A program made the position numbers and the translations under genes. A DNA stretch of 64,000 bases from Symbiodinium natans (taxonomy: Eukaryota; Sar; Dinophyceae; Suessiales; Symbiodiniaceae). The notes under the pieces are model-generated. The model did no database searches, was not told the DNA's origin, and worked only from the letters and a program-made list of their open reading frames with translations. Where the stretch lies: contig CAJNDS010002578.1 in assembly GCA_905221605.1 (NCBI GenBank), positions 124,001 to 188,000 of the forward strand, written 5' to 3'. Shown here one piece after another: positions 55,501 through 64,000 of this stretch (within the stretch, counting starts at the first letter, position 1; each line of letters starts with the position of its first letter).

Positions 55501-57915
55501 CCGGAGGATCTCACTTTCTCCTTAAGACAAGAGAGAGCGGCGAAGAAAAAGCAGACAGTGCGCAAATTCATTCACAGTAAGCGCAAAACAAAAACTGCAT
55601 CCAGGCTGCTTGTCTGGAGGGCCACCGTCTGGTCCACGGCCACCTTTGGCCTGGAATCTGTTGGCCTTTCAGGAAGGCGGGCACGGGCTCTTCGCTCATG
55701 GCATGCCAGACAGGTGAGAGCGGTAACACACAACCCTGTGCATAAGACTCGAGAAACTACTGCAGCGCTCTTCACACGTCTTAAACTAGTTCCTCCTATT
55801 CAGCAGCTTCATGATCGCTCAGCTCAGCGCCTAGACTCCCTTCGCAAGCGCCGGCATGCAGCTCCAGCGAGTGAGGTCACCTCCTGCTCAACATCCACGT
55901 CGGCCAACACGTGTTCTTTGCCCTTCACTCAGCCCGGCGCCTGGCCTAACGAGGATATCCTAACCATTCCCTCCACCCTGCAAACGGCGGAGGAGATTGT
56001 AGCCTCTTATCACAAGCTGCTCACGGAGGTCGACAACGACCCCTCTCCGGACGTACCCACGCATGCCTGTTGCGGAAAGGTCTTTCGCACTGCGGCGGGT
56101 TTGAGAACACACCGGACAGTCAAGCACCCGGCTCCTGCCCTGCCACCTCTTGAATTCTCACGCCTAAAGCATTCCGTGGGAGGCATGCCTCAATGCTCTA
56201 ACTGCCAGACGAAGTTCAAAAACTGGCATAATCTACAGCAACACGTTGAGCGCAGAGTCTGCAGACAGGACGGCTTTAAGCTTTCTAGACCTGCAGCAGC
56301 CACCCTGGCTGACGTGGTTCATCCCAAGGCGAGTGAGGTTTCCTCCAGCCAGGAGATTGAGCCTTCATCAGACCGGCAGGCTGCTGCTGCACCCTCGGTC
56401 CAGCTTACCTTGCAGTTAGACACAGCGCCGCTCATCTCGCGCATGTGCACTGAATTGCTGCAGCAGGCCGGAGGACAGACCTTCCTTGAGCTCATCACTG
56501 GCAACCTCGGCCGGCAGCTTACCAGAACCTGCCTTCTCTGCGACTCGTGGATAGTCTCCACGACAAAAATAGCCTTCCACCTCACCAAAAAACACGGAGC
56601 AGAATGGGCTTCTTACAAAGCTTCTGCGGGGAATAACACTTCTAAGATGTACGTGCTAACCCGCTTGTCCCCCTGCCCTGCCTGCGGCGTGAAAGTGGAG
56701 AGCGTTCCCAGACATACAACGCAGCGCCCAGTCATTCAGCAATTGCAGCTCTTCTTCTTTCTGCACCCTGAGGCCCCTCTCTCCAGATCTCATTCATCTC
56801 TCCCACAAACTCAGATTTCACACCTTTCACCGAATAATACTGGGACTGGCGCATCTCTTTCTGCGGTCGCCGCCCCACGGCTGCACACGGCCCTCTCTAC
56901 GCAATTAGAATCCCCGACGCAGGTCACCCCCCTGCCTAAGGCATCCCAACAGCAGACCCTGCAGGCTTCTAATAAAACTCTCCAGCCAAAGCAAAGCCAG
57001 CTTCAGCGATGGTTTCGTCCAGGGAGTGCCTCTCAGGTGGCACAGCCGAGTGCAGGACCTGCCCAGCCACCTGCGACAGAAGTGGATGACTCCCATCCAC
57101 CACTGCCTCCTGTAGCTCTGCCTATGCCGCAGTTGATTAATCCGCACAACTTGTGCTACGCCATTTCAGTCTTGCAAATGATAAGCGCTCTGAGGGAAGA
57201 CGCCTCAGTGGACTGGTCGAACCTTCAATCACTCCAGAGAGAACTTCGAGAAAGGGCATCGCGCCCGATCTCCGTTCTTGCACTTGAATCGCTGCCACAT
57301 TGTCACCCTGACTGGAGGCTTGCCAACCGACAAAGTGATGCACTAGAGTACTTGACGTTTCTGCTGGCTAATCACCATGGCTCCTTACAAAGTACTCCCT
57401 GGAAAAGGGTCTATGATGCTGACATACCCGACTCAACGGGCTTCTCCCCTCTTATACTAACCTTCCCGGAAGGCACTGACCCGACCAGGCTGTCACAGCT
57501 TGACCCCCTGGCAGCGCCTGTCTCAACCTACTCGTTGTCCTTCTTTGTACACGAGTGGCATTCCCCTCATGACTCCACGGCAGCGCTGCTGTACACACCT
57601 CCATATATTTTTGTGTCTCTGCCAAGGTTCACGAATGCCGGAGAGAAGCAACACTGGAGGCTTACTGGCTTGCAGGACGAAATACAGCTGCCAGTCTGGA
57701 CTCGGCCTGACTCTCCATCTTTTGTTCGCTATAAATCTGTTTCGGGACTCTTCCATATCGGACAGGAAGCCACCTCGGGTCATTACAGATCCTTCACCTT
57801 GCTTCCGTCTCTGAAGGTAGGGGATGATTCCAGCCCGGGCTTCTCTCCCACAAGTCATGAACGAGCACAGATGGAGTCCGGAGCTTATCTCCTACTCCTC
57901 CATCGACTGAACTGA
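52519..57915 (+). CDS. LINE polyprotein: endonuclease, RT, zinc fingers and C-terminal USP-like protease
   Basis: 1798 residues from ATG 52519. Residues ~83-330 are an APE-type endonuclease: LRVFSWNAGG, IFIQETHW, GDFNSS, SQIDFIL. The RT has motif A FSLDLSQAFDK (Asp 780), motif B RGIKQGCKLAPS (~835), motif C FADDL (Asp 876-877). Then come Cys/His fingers: CCGKVF...H...H (~1184), CSNCQTKF...H (~1227), CLLCDSW...HLTKKH (~1338) and CPAC (~1385). The last ~260 residues match ubiquitin-specific proteases: NPHNLCYAISVLQ (Cys 1546), QSDALEYLTFLL, IFVSLPRF, LFHIG...SGHYRSF (His 1755) and a final GAYLLLLHR. It nicks DNA and copies its RNA at the target; the protease-like domain may remove ubiquitin from the RNP. 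No interruption seen. Confidence 0.9.
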   Translation: MAEGIIRKHSYRRACNRALRDGCAVPYREINLPLSQAQASAGIAAPSVIHETQEKMHAQFAPQLPLRQPRRRHPRGGREAKPLRVFSWNAGGLSQQLWAEFKEWLQHQQDLDVIFIQETHWTTSSQFKVHGWTAVSGGLPDEELVRSPPAQTSQLPEQPKHRRSAGVLTLLSPSIDSATLRWQDLHPGRAQEVHCEVRGQPVLLLNCYQYTKQRGMTEQDHYATQSKVLSSLSKSLSNSSQRTVPVLAGDFNSSLKPNPPFVGGVVPAGSSKQKPVQKQFQKFLQRNSLVALNTWQGRKANTFTSPQGSSQIDFILTTKFYAAQLARKVCVLKDFKLGAWRKGGKHTPLRTAIPLKKVWRHPFSTTTQPAVPSKQKSLLAQHVRQNTPLAQTLRDQVAQEVDKLRAQKNGEPLHPDEVNELLLEHAKTFQPRDPEVSRTDAVPTAQPLWWLHNYRQTALRNLKREADVINKMARTEHFKQAQRSLDEAAKAHANQIKNQARERTHRTLTEISEKVKRDPHAAYRSLKHVAPWSPAPRVCLRSPCGRILTESEGLAELKRHSLSIFSSHPPLASGVGQALPRLDRSSLSKGIASIKPEKAVPQGSAPASMYRLCASTVANNYCDYLEAVPPPPALTPPACEVTSCQGKSEPQHSTTPQQLAEPPSLPTTAKSADLSFIPKPSKPASKPENLRPLGIIRPDGKGIASEARRRLDPLFKKAHFASPQFAYIPGRGIADAQLRVIGHARRVRAMLRSRAPDRFCTSKGRKGRPDLIGGFTFSLDLSQAFDKTSREALLRSLTTYGASPEDVELVASLHREAQYNLRYGRSQDSVTSTRGIKQGCKLAPSLFSLVITEAFRLMATHIGFPPIQQFLTGFADDLVIHRDIHNWSDLYAAHDMVRLLLHYLQEAGLEVNYAKCNIMVKLAGRHAQQAKKLFKSQELRSGRKVTVWNIDAPKQPRRPVLLSNSSVLPPLPSLPSFELVDSFKYLGVMVSYSNPEDLTFSLRQERAAKKKQTVRKFIHSKRKTKTASRLLVWRATVWSTATFGLESVGLSGRRARALRSWHARQVRAVTHNPVHKTRETTAALFTRLKLVPPIQQLHDRSAQRLDSLRKRRHAAPASEVTSCSTSTSANTCSLPFTQPGAWPNEDILTIPSTLQTAEEIVASYHKLLTEVDNDPSPDVPTHACCGKVFRTAAGLRTHRTVKHPAPALPPLEFSRLKHSVGGMPQCSNCQTKFKNWHNLQQHVERRVCRQDGFKLSRPAAATLADVVHPKASEVSSSQEIEPSSDRQAAAAPSVQLTLQLDTAPLISRMCTELLQQAGGQTFLELITGNLGRQLTRTCLLCDSWIVSTTKIAFHLTKKHGAEWASYKASAGNNTSKMYVLTRLSPCPACGVKVESVPRHTTQRPVIQQLQLFFFLHPEAPLSRSHSSLPQTQISHLSPNNTGTGASLSAVAAPRLHTALSTQLESPTQVTPLPKASQQQTLQASNKTLQPKQSQLQRWFRPGSASQVAQPSAGPAQPPATEVDDSHPPLPPVALPMPQLINPHNLCYAISVLQMISALREDASVDWSNLQSLQRELRERASRPISVLALESLPHCHPDWRLANRQSDALEYLTFLLANHHGSLQSTPWKRVYDADIPDSTGFSPLILTFPEGTDPTRLSQLDPLAAPVSTYSLSFFVHEWHSPHDSTAALLYTPPYIFVSLPRFTNAGEKQHWRLTGLQDEIQLPVWTRPDSPSFVRYKSVSGLFHIGQEATSGHYRSFTLLPSLKVGDDSSPGFSPTSHERAQMESGAYLLLLHRLN
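52951..52967 (+). repeat. Recurrent LINE motif GTGAGGTCWCCTCCTGC (copy 1 sites)
   Basis: First of seven sites in LINE copy 1. The others start at 54434, 55871, 56333, 57937, 58100 and 58167; related sites in copy 2 start near 59551, 61024, 62460 and 62926. The core GAGGTCACCTC is palindromic around its middle base. Sites fall in two reading frames (ELVRSPPA, and SEVTSC/CEVTSC/SEVSSS) and in the UTR. Confidence 0.75.
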
Positions 57916-58487
57916 TGTTCAAGATTCACCATTCGAGTGAGGTCTCCTCCTGAAAGGTGGGCAGGTAGCATTTCTTCACGTGACACTGCGCAGCATCACT
58001 CAGCGCTATGGAGCTTACGCCCGAGCGGAGGATGGTGTTCAGACATGCTATACTTACGGCAGCGGGCCTCTCGGCTACAGCGCCAATTTCACCAACCTAG
58101 TGAGGTCTCCTCCTGGTCACCATCCATGCTTCGCCTTTTCGCACCCCAGCCTGATGACAGTTTGCGAGAGAGGTCTCCTCCTGCAACGCAGAGCATCAGC
58201 TTCAGCAAAGTTCTCGTCCAACAAAGGACAAAACAGTGGAAAAGTCCTCTGTCTTCGACTGCAGCATAGCCCATCACGTGCAGAACTCTGTGACATTGCC
58301 TGCCTGACAGTCAGCCTGCTGAGGCCGAACACCGACCTCGTAGAAGCTTGCAGAGACGCGCAACCTGGAACTCACGTAGCCAAGCATCGGACTAGACAGG
58401 TCCCAGACGCATAGGTCTCTCAATTTTCACCCTCGATGCCCGCCAAGGTGTGGGACATAACCCGCACATGCGTCCGAAATGAAATGA
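57916..58487 (+). other. LINE copy 1, 3' UTR
   Basis: About 570 bases. Three copies of the GTGAGGTCTCCTCCTG-type motif lie here (57937, 58100, 58167). Short frames (110 and 144 codons) are open but carry no motif. Ends in GAAATGAAATG before the TTG array. Confidence 0.7.
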
Positions 58488-58793
<306 letters not shown>

Positions 58794-61700
58794 GAAGCAC
58801 TACCAGCTCAAGCCGCCCGCGCATGGTAGCTGTCGAACCGGCCAAGGCCCCGAACTTCATCTCTTTAACAATTTCGGGGCCCTCTAACATCTCAAGGCTT
58901 TCTAGCTCTCGCCAGTTGATGGTCACTTTGAGGCTCTAGCGTCCAGCAATTGAGATAAGCCGCAGATAGCCAATCCACGAGCTGGCCCGGTCCCAATTCC
59001 GGGGGGAGAAATAAGATCGTCTTAGACAGTATCTATCACTCCTAAGTGTGAGGGTTCTCGTCTTTCCGCAGGACGAGGGGAGTCTGATCGTGCCTCGGCA
59101 CTTCAGGCAAAACAAGCGGATGGCAGAGGGTATAATTCGTAAACATTCCTATCGTCGGGCCTGTCACCGAGCCTTAAGGGACGGTTGCGCAGTACCATAT
59201 CGCGAGATTAATTTGCCTCTAAGCCAGGCACAGGCAAGCGTAGGCACAGCTGCACCCAGTGTAACCCATGAGACACAAGAAACAATGCGTGCTCAATTTG
59301 TACCGCAGCTTCCTCTCAGGCAGCCGCGAAGGCGTCACCCTAGAGGCGGTCGTGAAGCTAAACCACTGCGAGTTTTCTCGTGGAACGCAGGCGGACTAAG
59401 CCAACAACTGTGGGCAGAGTTCAAAGAGTGGCTGCAACATCAGCAGGACCTGGATGTTATCTTCATCCAGGAAACCCACTGGACCACCTCCTCCCAATTT
59501 AAAGTGCATGGCTGGACAGCCGTTTCCGGCGGGCTGCCGGACGAAGAGCTCGTGAGGTCTCCTCCCGCTCAAACATCCCAGTTGCCCGACCAGCCAAAGC
59601 ACAGGCGCTCGGCAGGTGTTCTCACTCTACTATCGCCAAGCATAGATTCTGCAACACTGCGCTGGCAGGATCTACACCCAGGCCGCGCTCAAGAGGTTCA
59701 CTGCGAAGTCCGAGGCCAGCCTGTGCTCCTGCTAAATTGCTATCAGTACACCAAGCAGCGAGGCATGACGGAGCAAGACCACTATGCCACCCAGAGCAAA
59801 GTTCTCTCCTCCCTAAGCAAGTCCCTTTCTAACTTGTCACAGCGCACTATTCCGGTGCTAGCGGGGGACTTCAACTCTTCCCTAGAACCAAACCCCCCCT
59901 TCGTAGGGGGAGTGGTGCCAGCAGGATCTTTTAAGCAGAAACCGGTTCAGAAGCAGTTCCAGAAGTTTCTCCAGCGAAATTCCCTAGTTGCGCTTAACAC
60001 ATGGCAGGGGCGCAAGGCAAACACCTTCACCTCGCCACAAGGCAGCTCTCAGATTGATTTCATCTTAACTAGCAAATTTTATGCTGCTCAGCTAGCCCCG
60101 AAAGTGTGCGTCCTCAAGGACTTCAAGTTGGGAGCATGGCGGAAAGGAGGCAAACACATGCCACTTCGAACGGCAATACCTCTGACGAAGGTCTGGAGAT
60201 ACCCGTTCTCGACCAAAACTCAGCCCGTAGTCCCTTCCAAACAAAAGACCTTGCTGGCCCAACAAGTGAGGAACAATACTCCCCAGGCTCAAGCCCTGCG
60301 GGATCAAGTTGAGCACGAGGTCGGAAAACTTCGCGAGCAACAAAACGGACGGCCTCTTCATCCTGACGAGGTCAACGAGCTCCTTCTCGAACAAAACCTT
60401 CCAGCTGCGTGAATCAGAAGAAAGCAGTACAAATTTAGCTCCGACGGCGCAGCCTCTCTGGCGCCTCCATAAGCAAAGACAAACTGCACTAAGGAACATG
60501 AAAAGAGAGAACGACGAAGTAAATAAGATGGCTCGTGCCGAACACTTAAAACACACCCAGCGCTCGCTTGATGAGGCAGCCAAGGCACATGCAAACCAGG
60601 TTAGGAGTCAAGCCCGAGAAAGGACCTATCGTACTCTAACTGAGATTTCGGAGAAAGTCAAAAGAGACCCTCATTCGGCTTATCGCTCCCTTAAGCACGT
60701 GGCCCCCTGGTCCCCTGCGCCCAGAGTTTGCCTCAAATCGCCTTGTGGCCGAATACTCTCCGAGTCGGAGGGGCTAGCCGAACTAAAGAGGCACAGCCTC
60801 TCCATTTTCTCCTCCCATCCCCCCCTAACTGAGGGACCCAGCCAGGCTCTACCAAGGTTAGACAGCAGAAACCTGTCAAAAGGCATAGCCTCATGCCGGA
60901 AAAGGCCGTGCCACAAGGCTCAGCCCCAGCATCAATGTATCGCCTCTGCGCTTCAACTGTGGCAAGTAATTACTGCGACTACCTGGAGGCTTTGCCTTCA
61001 CCTCCTGCCCAGACTCCTCCGGCGTGTGAGGTCACCTCCTGCCAGGAGCCGAGACTACCTCAGTCTAGCACACATTTTCACCCCAACTGAATTTCCCTCG
61101 CTGCCAACCACAGCTAAATCAGCGGACCTCAGCTTCATGCCAAAGCCCTCTAAGCCTGCCTCGAAGCCGGAAAACTTACGACCTCTAGGCATCATAAGAC
61201 CAGATGGTAAAGGCATAGCCTCAGAGGCCAGGAGACGGCTGGATCCCCTATTCAAGAAGGCCCACTTTGCCTCCCCTCAGTTCGCCTATATCCCAGGCCG
61301 TGGAATAGCTGATGCCCAACTCCGTGTGATCGGACATGCCAGACGCGTCCGTGCTATGCTTCGCTCAAGAGCACCAGACAGGTTCCGCACTCCTGGAGGC
61401 AGGCAGGGAAAACCAGACCTGATAGGAGGCTTCACCTTCTCTTTAGAACTTTCTCAAGCTTTTGACAAAACTAGCAGGGAAGCTCTCTTGCGCTCACTAA
61501 TCACCTACGGAGCCGCACCAGAAGACGTGGAGTTAGTGGCCTCACTTCATAGGGACGCACAATATAACTTGAAGTACGGCAGAAGCCAGGACACTGTCAC
61601 TTCAACTAGAGGCATCAAGCAGGGCTGCAAACTCGCCCCCTCGCTTTTCTCTCTAGTAATTACGGAGGCGTTCAGGCTAATGGCAACCCATATAGGTTTC

Positions 61701-63785
61701 CCCCCTATCCAGCAGTTCCTTACAGGATTTGCGGATGACCTTGTCGTCCACCGCGACATCAACAACTGGTCTGACCTCTATGCGGCTCATGACATGGTAC
61801 GACTATTGCTGCACTATCTGCAAGAGGCCGGACTGGAGGTCAACTATGGAAAGTGCAATATAATGGTCAAATTGGCAGGACGTCATGCGCAGCAGGTCAA
61901 GAAGCTCTTTAAGTCACAGGAGTTACGCTCAGGACGCAGAGTCACGGTCTGGAACATAGATGGTCCAATACAGCCTAAGAGACCAGTCCTACTCTCCACC
62001 TCCTCTGTTCTTCCCTCCCTTCCCCCTCTTCCTTCCTTTGAGTTGGTAGACTCCTTCAAGTATCTGGGGGTCATGGTCAGCTACTCCAATCCCGAGGATC
62101 TTACTTTCTCTTTAAGACAAGAGAGAGCGGCGAAGAAGAAGCAAGCAGTGCGAAAATTTGTTCACAATAAGCGCAAAACAAAAACAGCATCCAGGCTGCT
62201 GGTCTGGAGGGCCACTGTTTGGTCAACGGCCACCTTCGGCCTGGAATCTGTCGGACTTTCAGGGAGACAGGCACGAGCTCTTCGTTCATGGCATGCCAGA
62301 CAGGTGCGGGTAGTAACTCATAACCCTGTGCACAAAACACGAGAAACCACTGCTGCGCTTTACACACGTCTTAAACTTGTCCCTCCACTGCAGCAGCTCC
62401 ATGATCGCTCGGCCCAGCGCCTAGACTCGCTTCGCAAGCGTCTGCATGCAACTCCAGCGTGTGAGGTCACCTCCTGCTCCACATCAGCATCAGCCTCAGC
62501 TACCAAGCAGTCTCTGCCCCTCGCTCAGTCTGGAGCCTGGCCTAACGAGGATATTCTAACCATTCCCTCCACTTTGCAAACGGCGGAGGAGATAGTAGCT
62601 TCTTATCGCAAGCTACTCAAGGAAGTTGATAACGATCCCTCCCCGGACGTGCCCATGCACGTCTGTTGTGGCAAGGTCTTTCGCACTGCGGCTGGCCTGC
62701 GAACACACCGCATTGTCAAGCACCCGGCCCCAGCCCTGCCACCTCTTGAATTTTCACGTCTGAAGCACTCAGTGGGGGGCATGCCGCAATGCTCTAACTG
62801 CCAGGTGAAGTTCAAGAATTGGCATAACCTACAGCAACATGTTGAGCGCCGAGTCTGTCGACAGGACGGATTTAAGCTCTCTAGACCTGCGGCAGTCACG
62901 CGGAATGACGCGGTTCACCCCAGGGCGAGTGAGGATTCCTCCAGCCAGGTGGTCGAGCCCTTATCAGACCCGCAGACTGCAGACAATCCCTCTGTACAGC
63001 TCACCTTGCAGCTAGACACAGCGCCGCTCACCTCACGCATGTGCACAGAGTTGCTGCAGCAGACCGGAGGACAGACTTTCCTTGAGCTCATCACTGGAGA
63101 TCTAGGCCGGCGGCTTACACAAACCTGCCTGCTCTGCGACTCTTGGCTAGCCTCCACGACGAAAATAGCATTCCACCTTACAAAAAAACACAGAACAGAA
63201 TGGGACTCCTACAAGGCCTCTGCGGGTAATAACACCTCTAAGATGTATGTTCTAACCCGCCTGTCTCCCTGCCCTGCCTGTGATGTCAAAGTGGAGAGCG
63301 CTCCCCGACACACAAAGCAATGCCCCGTCATTCAGCAATTGCAGCTCTTTTTCTTCCTACACCCTCATGCCCCCATTTCAAAATCTCACTCATCACACCC
63401 ACAGACTCAGCTTTCACACACTCCACCTAACCCCATAGCAACTCGAACATCTCCGTCAGCAGTACCTACCCCGCGACTGCGTGCTGCCCCCTATAAGCCA
63501 CCGGAATCCCCAACGCAGGTCACTCCCCCGCCCAAGGCCTCCCAACAGAAGACCCTCCATGCAGGAGTGAAAGCTCCTCAGGCTAAGCAAAGCCAATTCC
63601 AGAGATGGTTCCGTCCCGAAAGTGCCTCTCAAACCGCACCGCCAGGTGCAGGCGCAGCCCTCCTGTGACAGGAGAGGACGACTCCCATCCTTCGCCCTCT
63701 CCGGCAATTTTGCCCACGCCGCAGTTGATCAATCCGCACAACCTGCGCTATGCTATCTCAGTTTTGCAAATGATCAGTGCTCTTG
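58794..63785 (+). mobile_element. LINE copy 2, defective and 3'-truncated
   Basis: It follows copy 1 closely in sequence from GAAGCACTACCAGCTC through the leader, endonuclease, RT, zinc fingers and the start of the protease-like domain. Similarity stops at about 63785, after MISAL, where a minus-strand integrase fragment begins. About 5 kb remain. Confidence 0.85.
59120..63785 (+). pseudogene. LINE copy 2 polyprotein, frameshifted
   Basis: The endonuclease part is open from ATG 59120 to 60412. A net 5-base deletion near 60390 (compared with copy 1) shifts the frame. A 4-base deletion near 60890 and compensating changes by about 61090 shift it again, and another change near 63655 moves the reading frame before the protease-like domain. 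RT motifs are intact in the main segment (motif A Glu-Leu in FSLELSQAFDK, so the catalytic Asp is replaced by Glu; motif C FADDL). In the protease-like domain the Cys codon of copy 1 is CGC (Arg) at 63746-63748 (NLRYAISVLQ). It cannot act alone. Zinc fingers are kept. Confidence 0.85.
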
Positions 63786-63997
63786 TCCGGTATCTGCTCC
63801 ACGTACTGGTAGTTCGCGCCCCAACAAATCACGTTGAGCAAAACCTTGCGCCTCCAGAACATCAAGTCGATCCCGACGACCTCGTTGAATGTCAGACGAC
63901 GTGGTAGATGTGCTGGACGATGGGTTGCCGGTTGACCTGCCTTCTTGGTCACCCGAGGCGGTGAATAGAGCTCCTCCACATGGATAGATTGGCGCAT
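63758..63997 (-). pseudogene. Start of a copia-like integrase domain, minus strand, cut by window edge
   Basis: Read on the minus strand, RLTFNEVVGIDLMFW (about 63901-63857) and LLNVICWGANYQYVEQIP match the beginning of a retroviral-type integrase core, with the first catalytic Asp in GIDL. The N-terminal side, toward 64000, is Pro/His-rich. The frame ends soon after DKSTDH where LINE sequence begins (~63785), so it is truncated. It probably belongs to another copia-type element extending beyond the window. Confidence 0.6.
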
Positions 63998-64000
63998 TTT

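Larger units (their letters stand above)
52193..58487 (+). mobile_element. Intact LINE (non-LTR retrotransposon), copy 1
   Basis: The 5' end is taken at GAAGCACTACCAGCTC, right after the TTG array, because the second copy starts with the same sequence at 58794 after its own TTG-type array. The 3' end is GAAATGAAATG followed by TTG repeats. A ~325-base 5' leader, one long ORF (52519-57915) and a ~570-base 3' UTR make up about 6.3 kb. The two copies are arranged head to tail. Confidence 0.85.

Overview
The window looks like nuclear DNA of a dinoflagellate. This is inferred from content, not from a marker gene. It holds long uninterrupted ORFs with few visible introns, sparse host genes in locally duplicated copies, and retroelement types I associate with dinoflagellates: copia-like pol fragments and tyrosine-recombinase (YR) retroelements carrying a 2-oxoglutarate-oxygenase-like domain, and LINEs with zinc fingers. 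I saw no rRNA, tRNA, CRISPR or bacterial operon, and no convincing spliced-leader sequence.

Left part (1-20.7 kb). Positions 1-1570 hold a ~1.07 kb palindrome. A minus-strand copia-like pol remnant (1843-3116) follows, then degenerate CCCTA/TAGGG repeats, a G-rich tract, inverted repeats and AT-rich DNA. Host-like genes lie at 7.7-15.3 kb: two paralogous Gal-3-O-sulfotransferase-like genes (7701-8708 and 14309-15298, the second with a lost PAPS loop) flank a two-domain methyltransferase gene ending in an FkbM domain (10547-12052). A broken non-LTR-type RT pseudogene is at 16.5-18.3 kb, followed by low-complexity DNA and a CT/GT microsatellite.

Central part (20.78-52.03 kb). This is the main discovery: a ~22 kb element bounded by ~1.1 kb direct repeats that differ at only two positions by eye. 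Between the repeats sit at least twelve co-oriented ORFs with strongly C+A-rich sense strands. One encodes a Penelope-like reverse transcriptase with an N-terminal GIY-YIG-like nuclease (29798-32452). Others are SR-rich, coiled-coil, zinc-finger or unrecognised proteins. No tRNA primer site was seen after the left repeat. It resembles in concept the giant multi-gene Penelope-type 'terminons' of rotifers, but I recognise none of its accessory genes.

Nested in the right terminal repeat (42544-51756) is a complete 9.2 kb YR retrotransposon of the Ngaro/PAT type, with split direct repeats A1...B1-A2-B2 and a 4-bp GAGC duplication. It encodes a coiled-coil protein, a tyrosine recombinase, a Gag-like zinc protein and, in the same frame after one UGA, a Pol carrying a cytosine-methyltransferase-like domain, a 2-oxoglutarate/Fe(II) oxygenase-like domain, RT and RNase H.

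Right part (52-64 kb). Two head-to-tail LINEs are separated by GTT-type microsatellites. The first is intact: one ORF with endonuclease, RT, zinc fingers and a C-terminal ubiquitin-specific-protease-like domain. The second is frameshifted, has Arg in place of the protease Cys, and is cut off at ~63785 by a minus-strand integrase fragment. A ~17-bp motif, GTGAGGTCWCCTCCTGC, recurs through the LINEs in several reading frames and in the 3' UTR.
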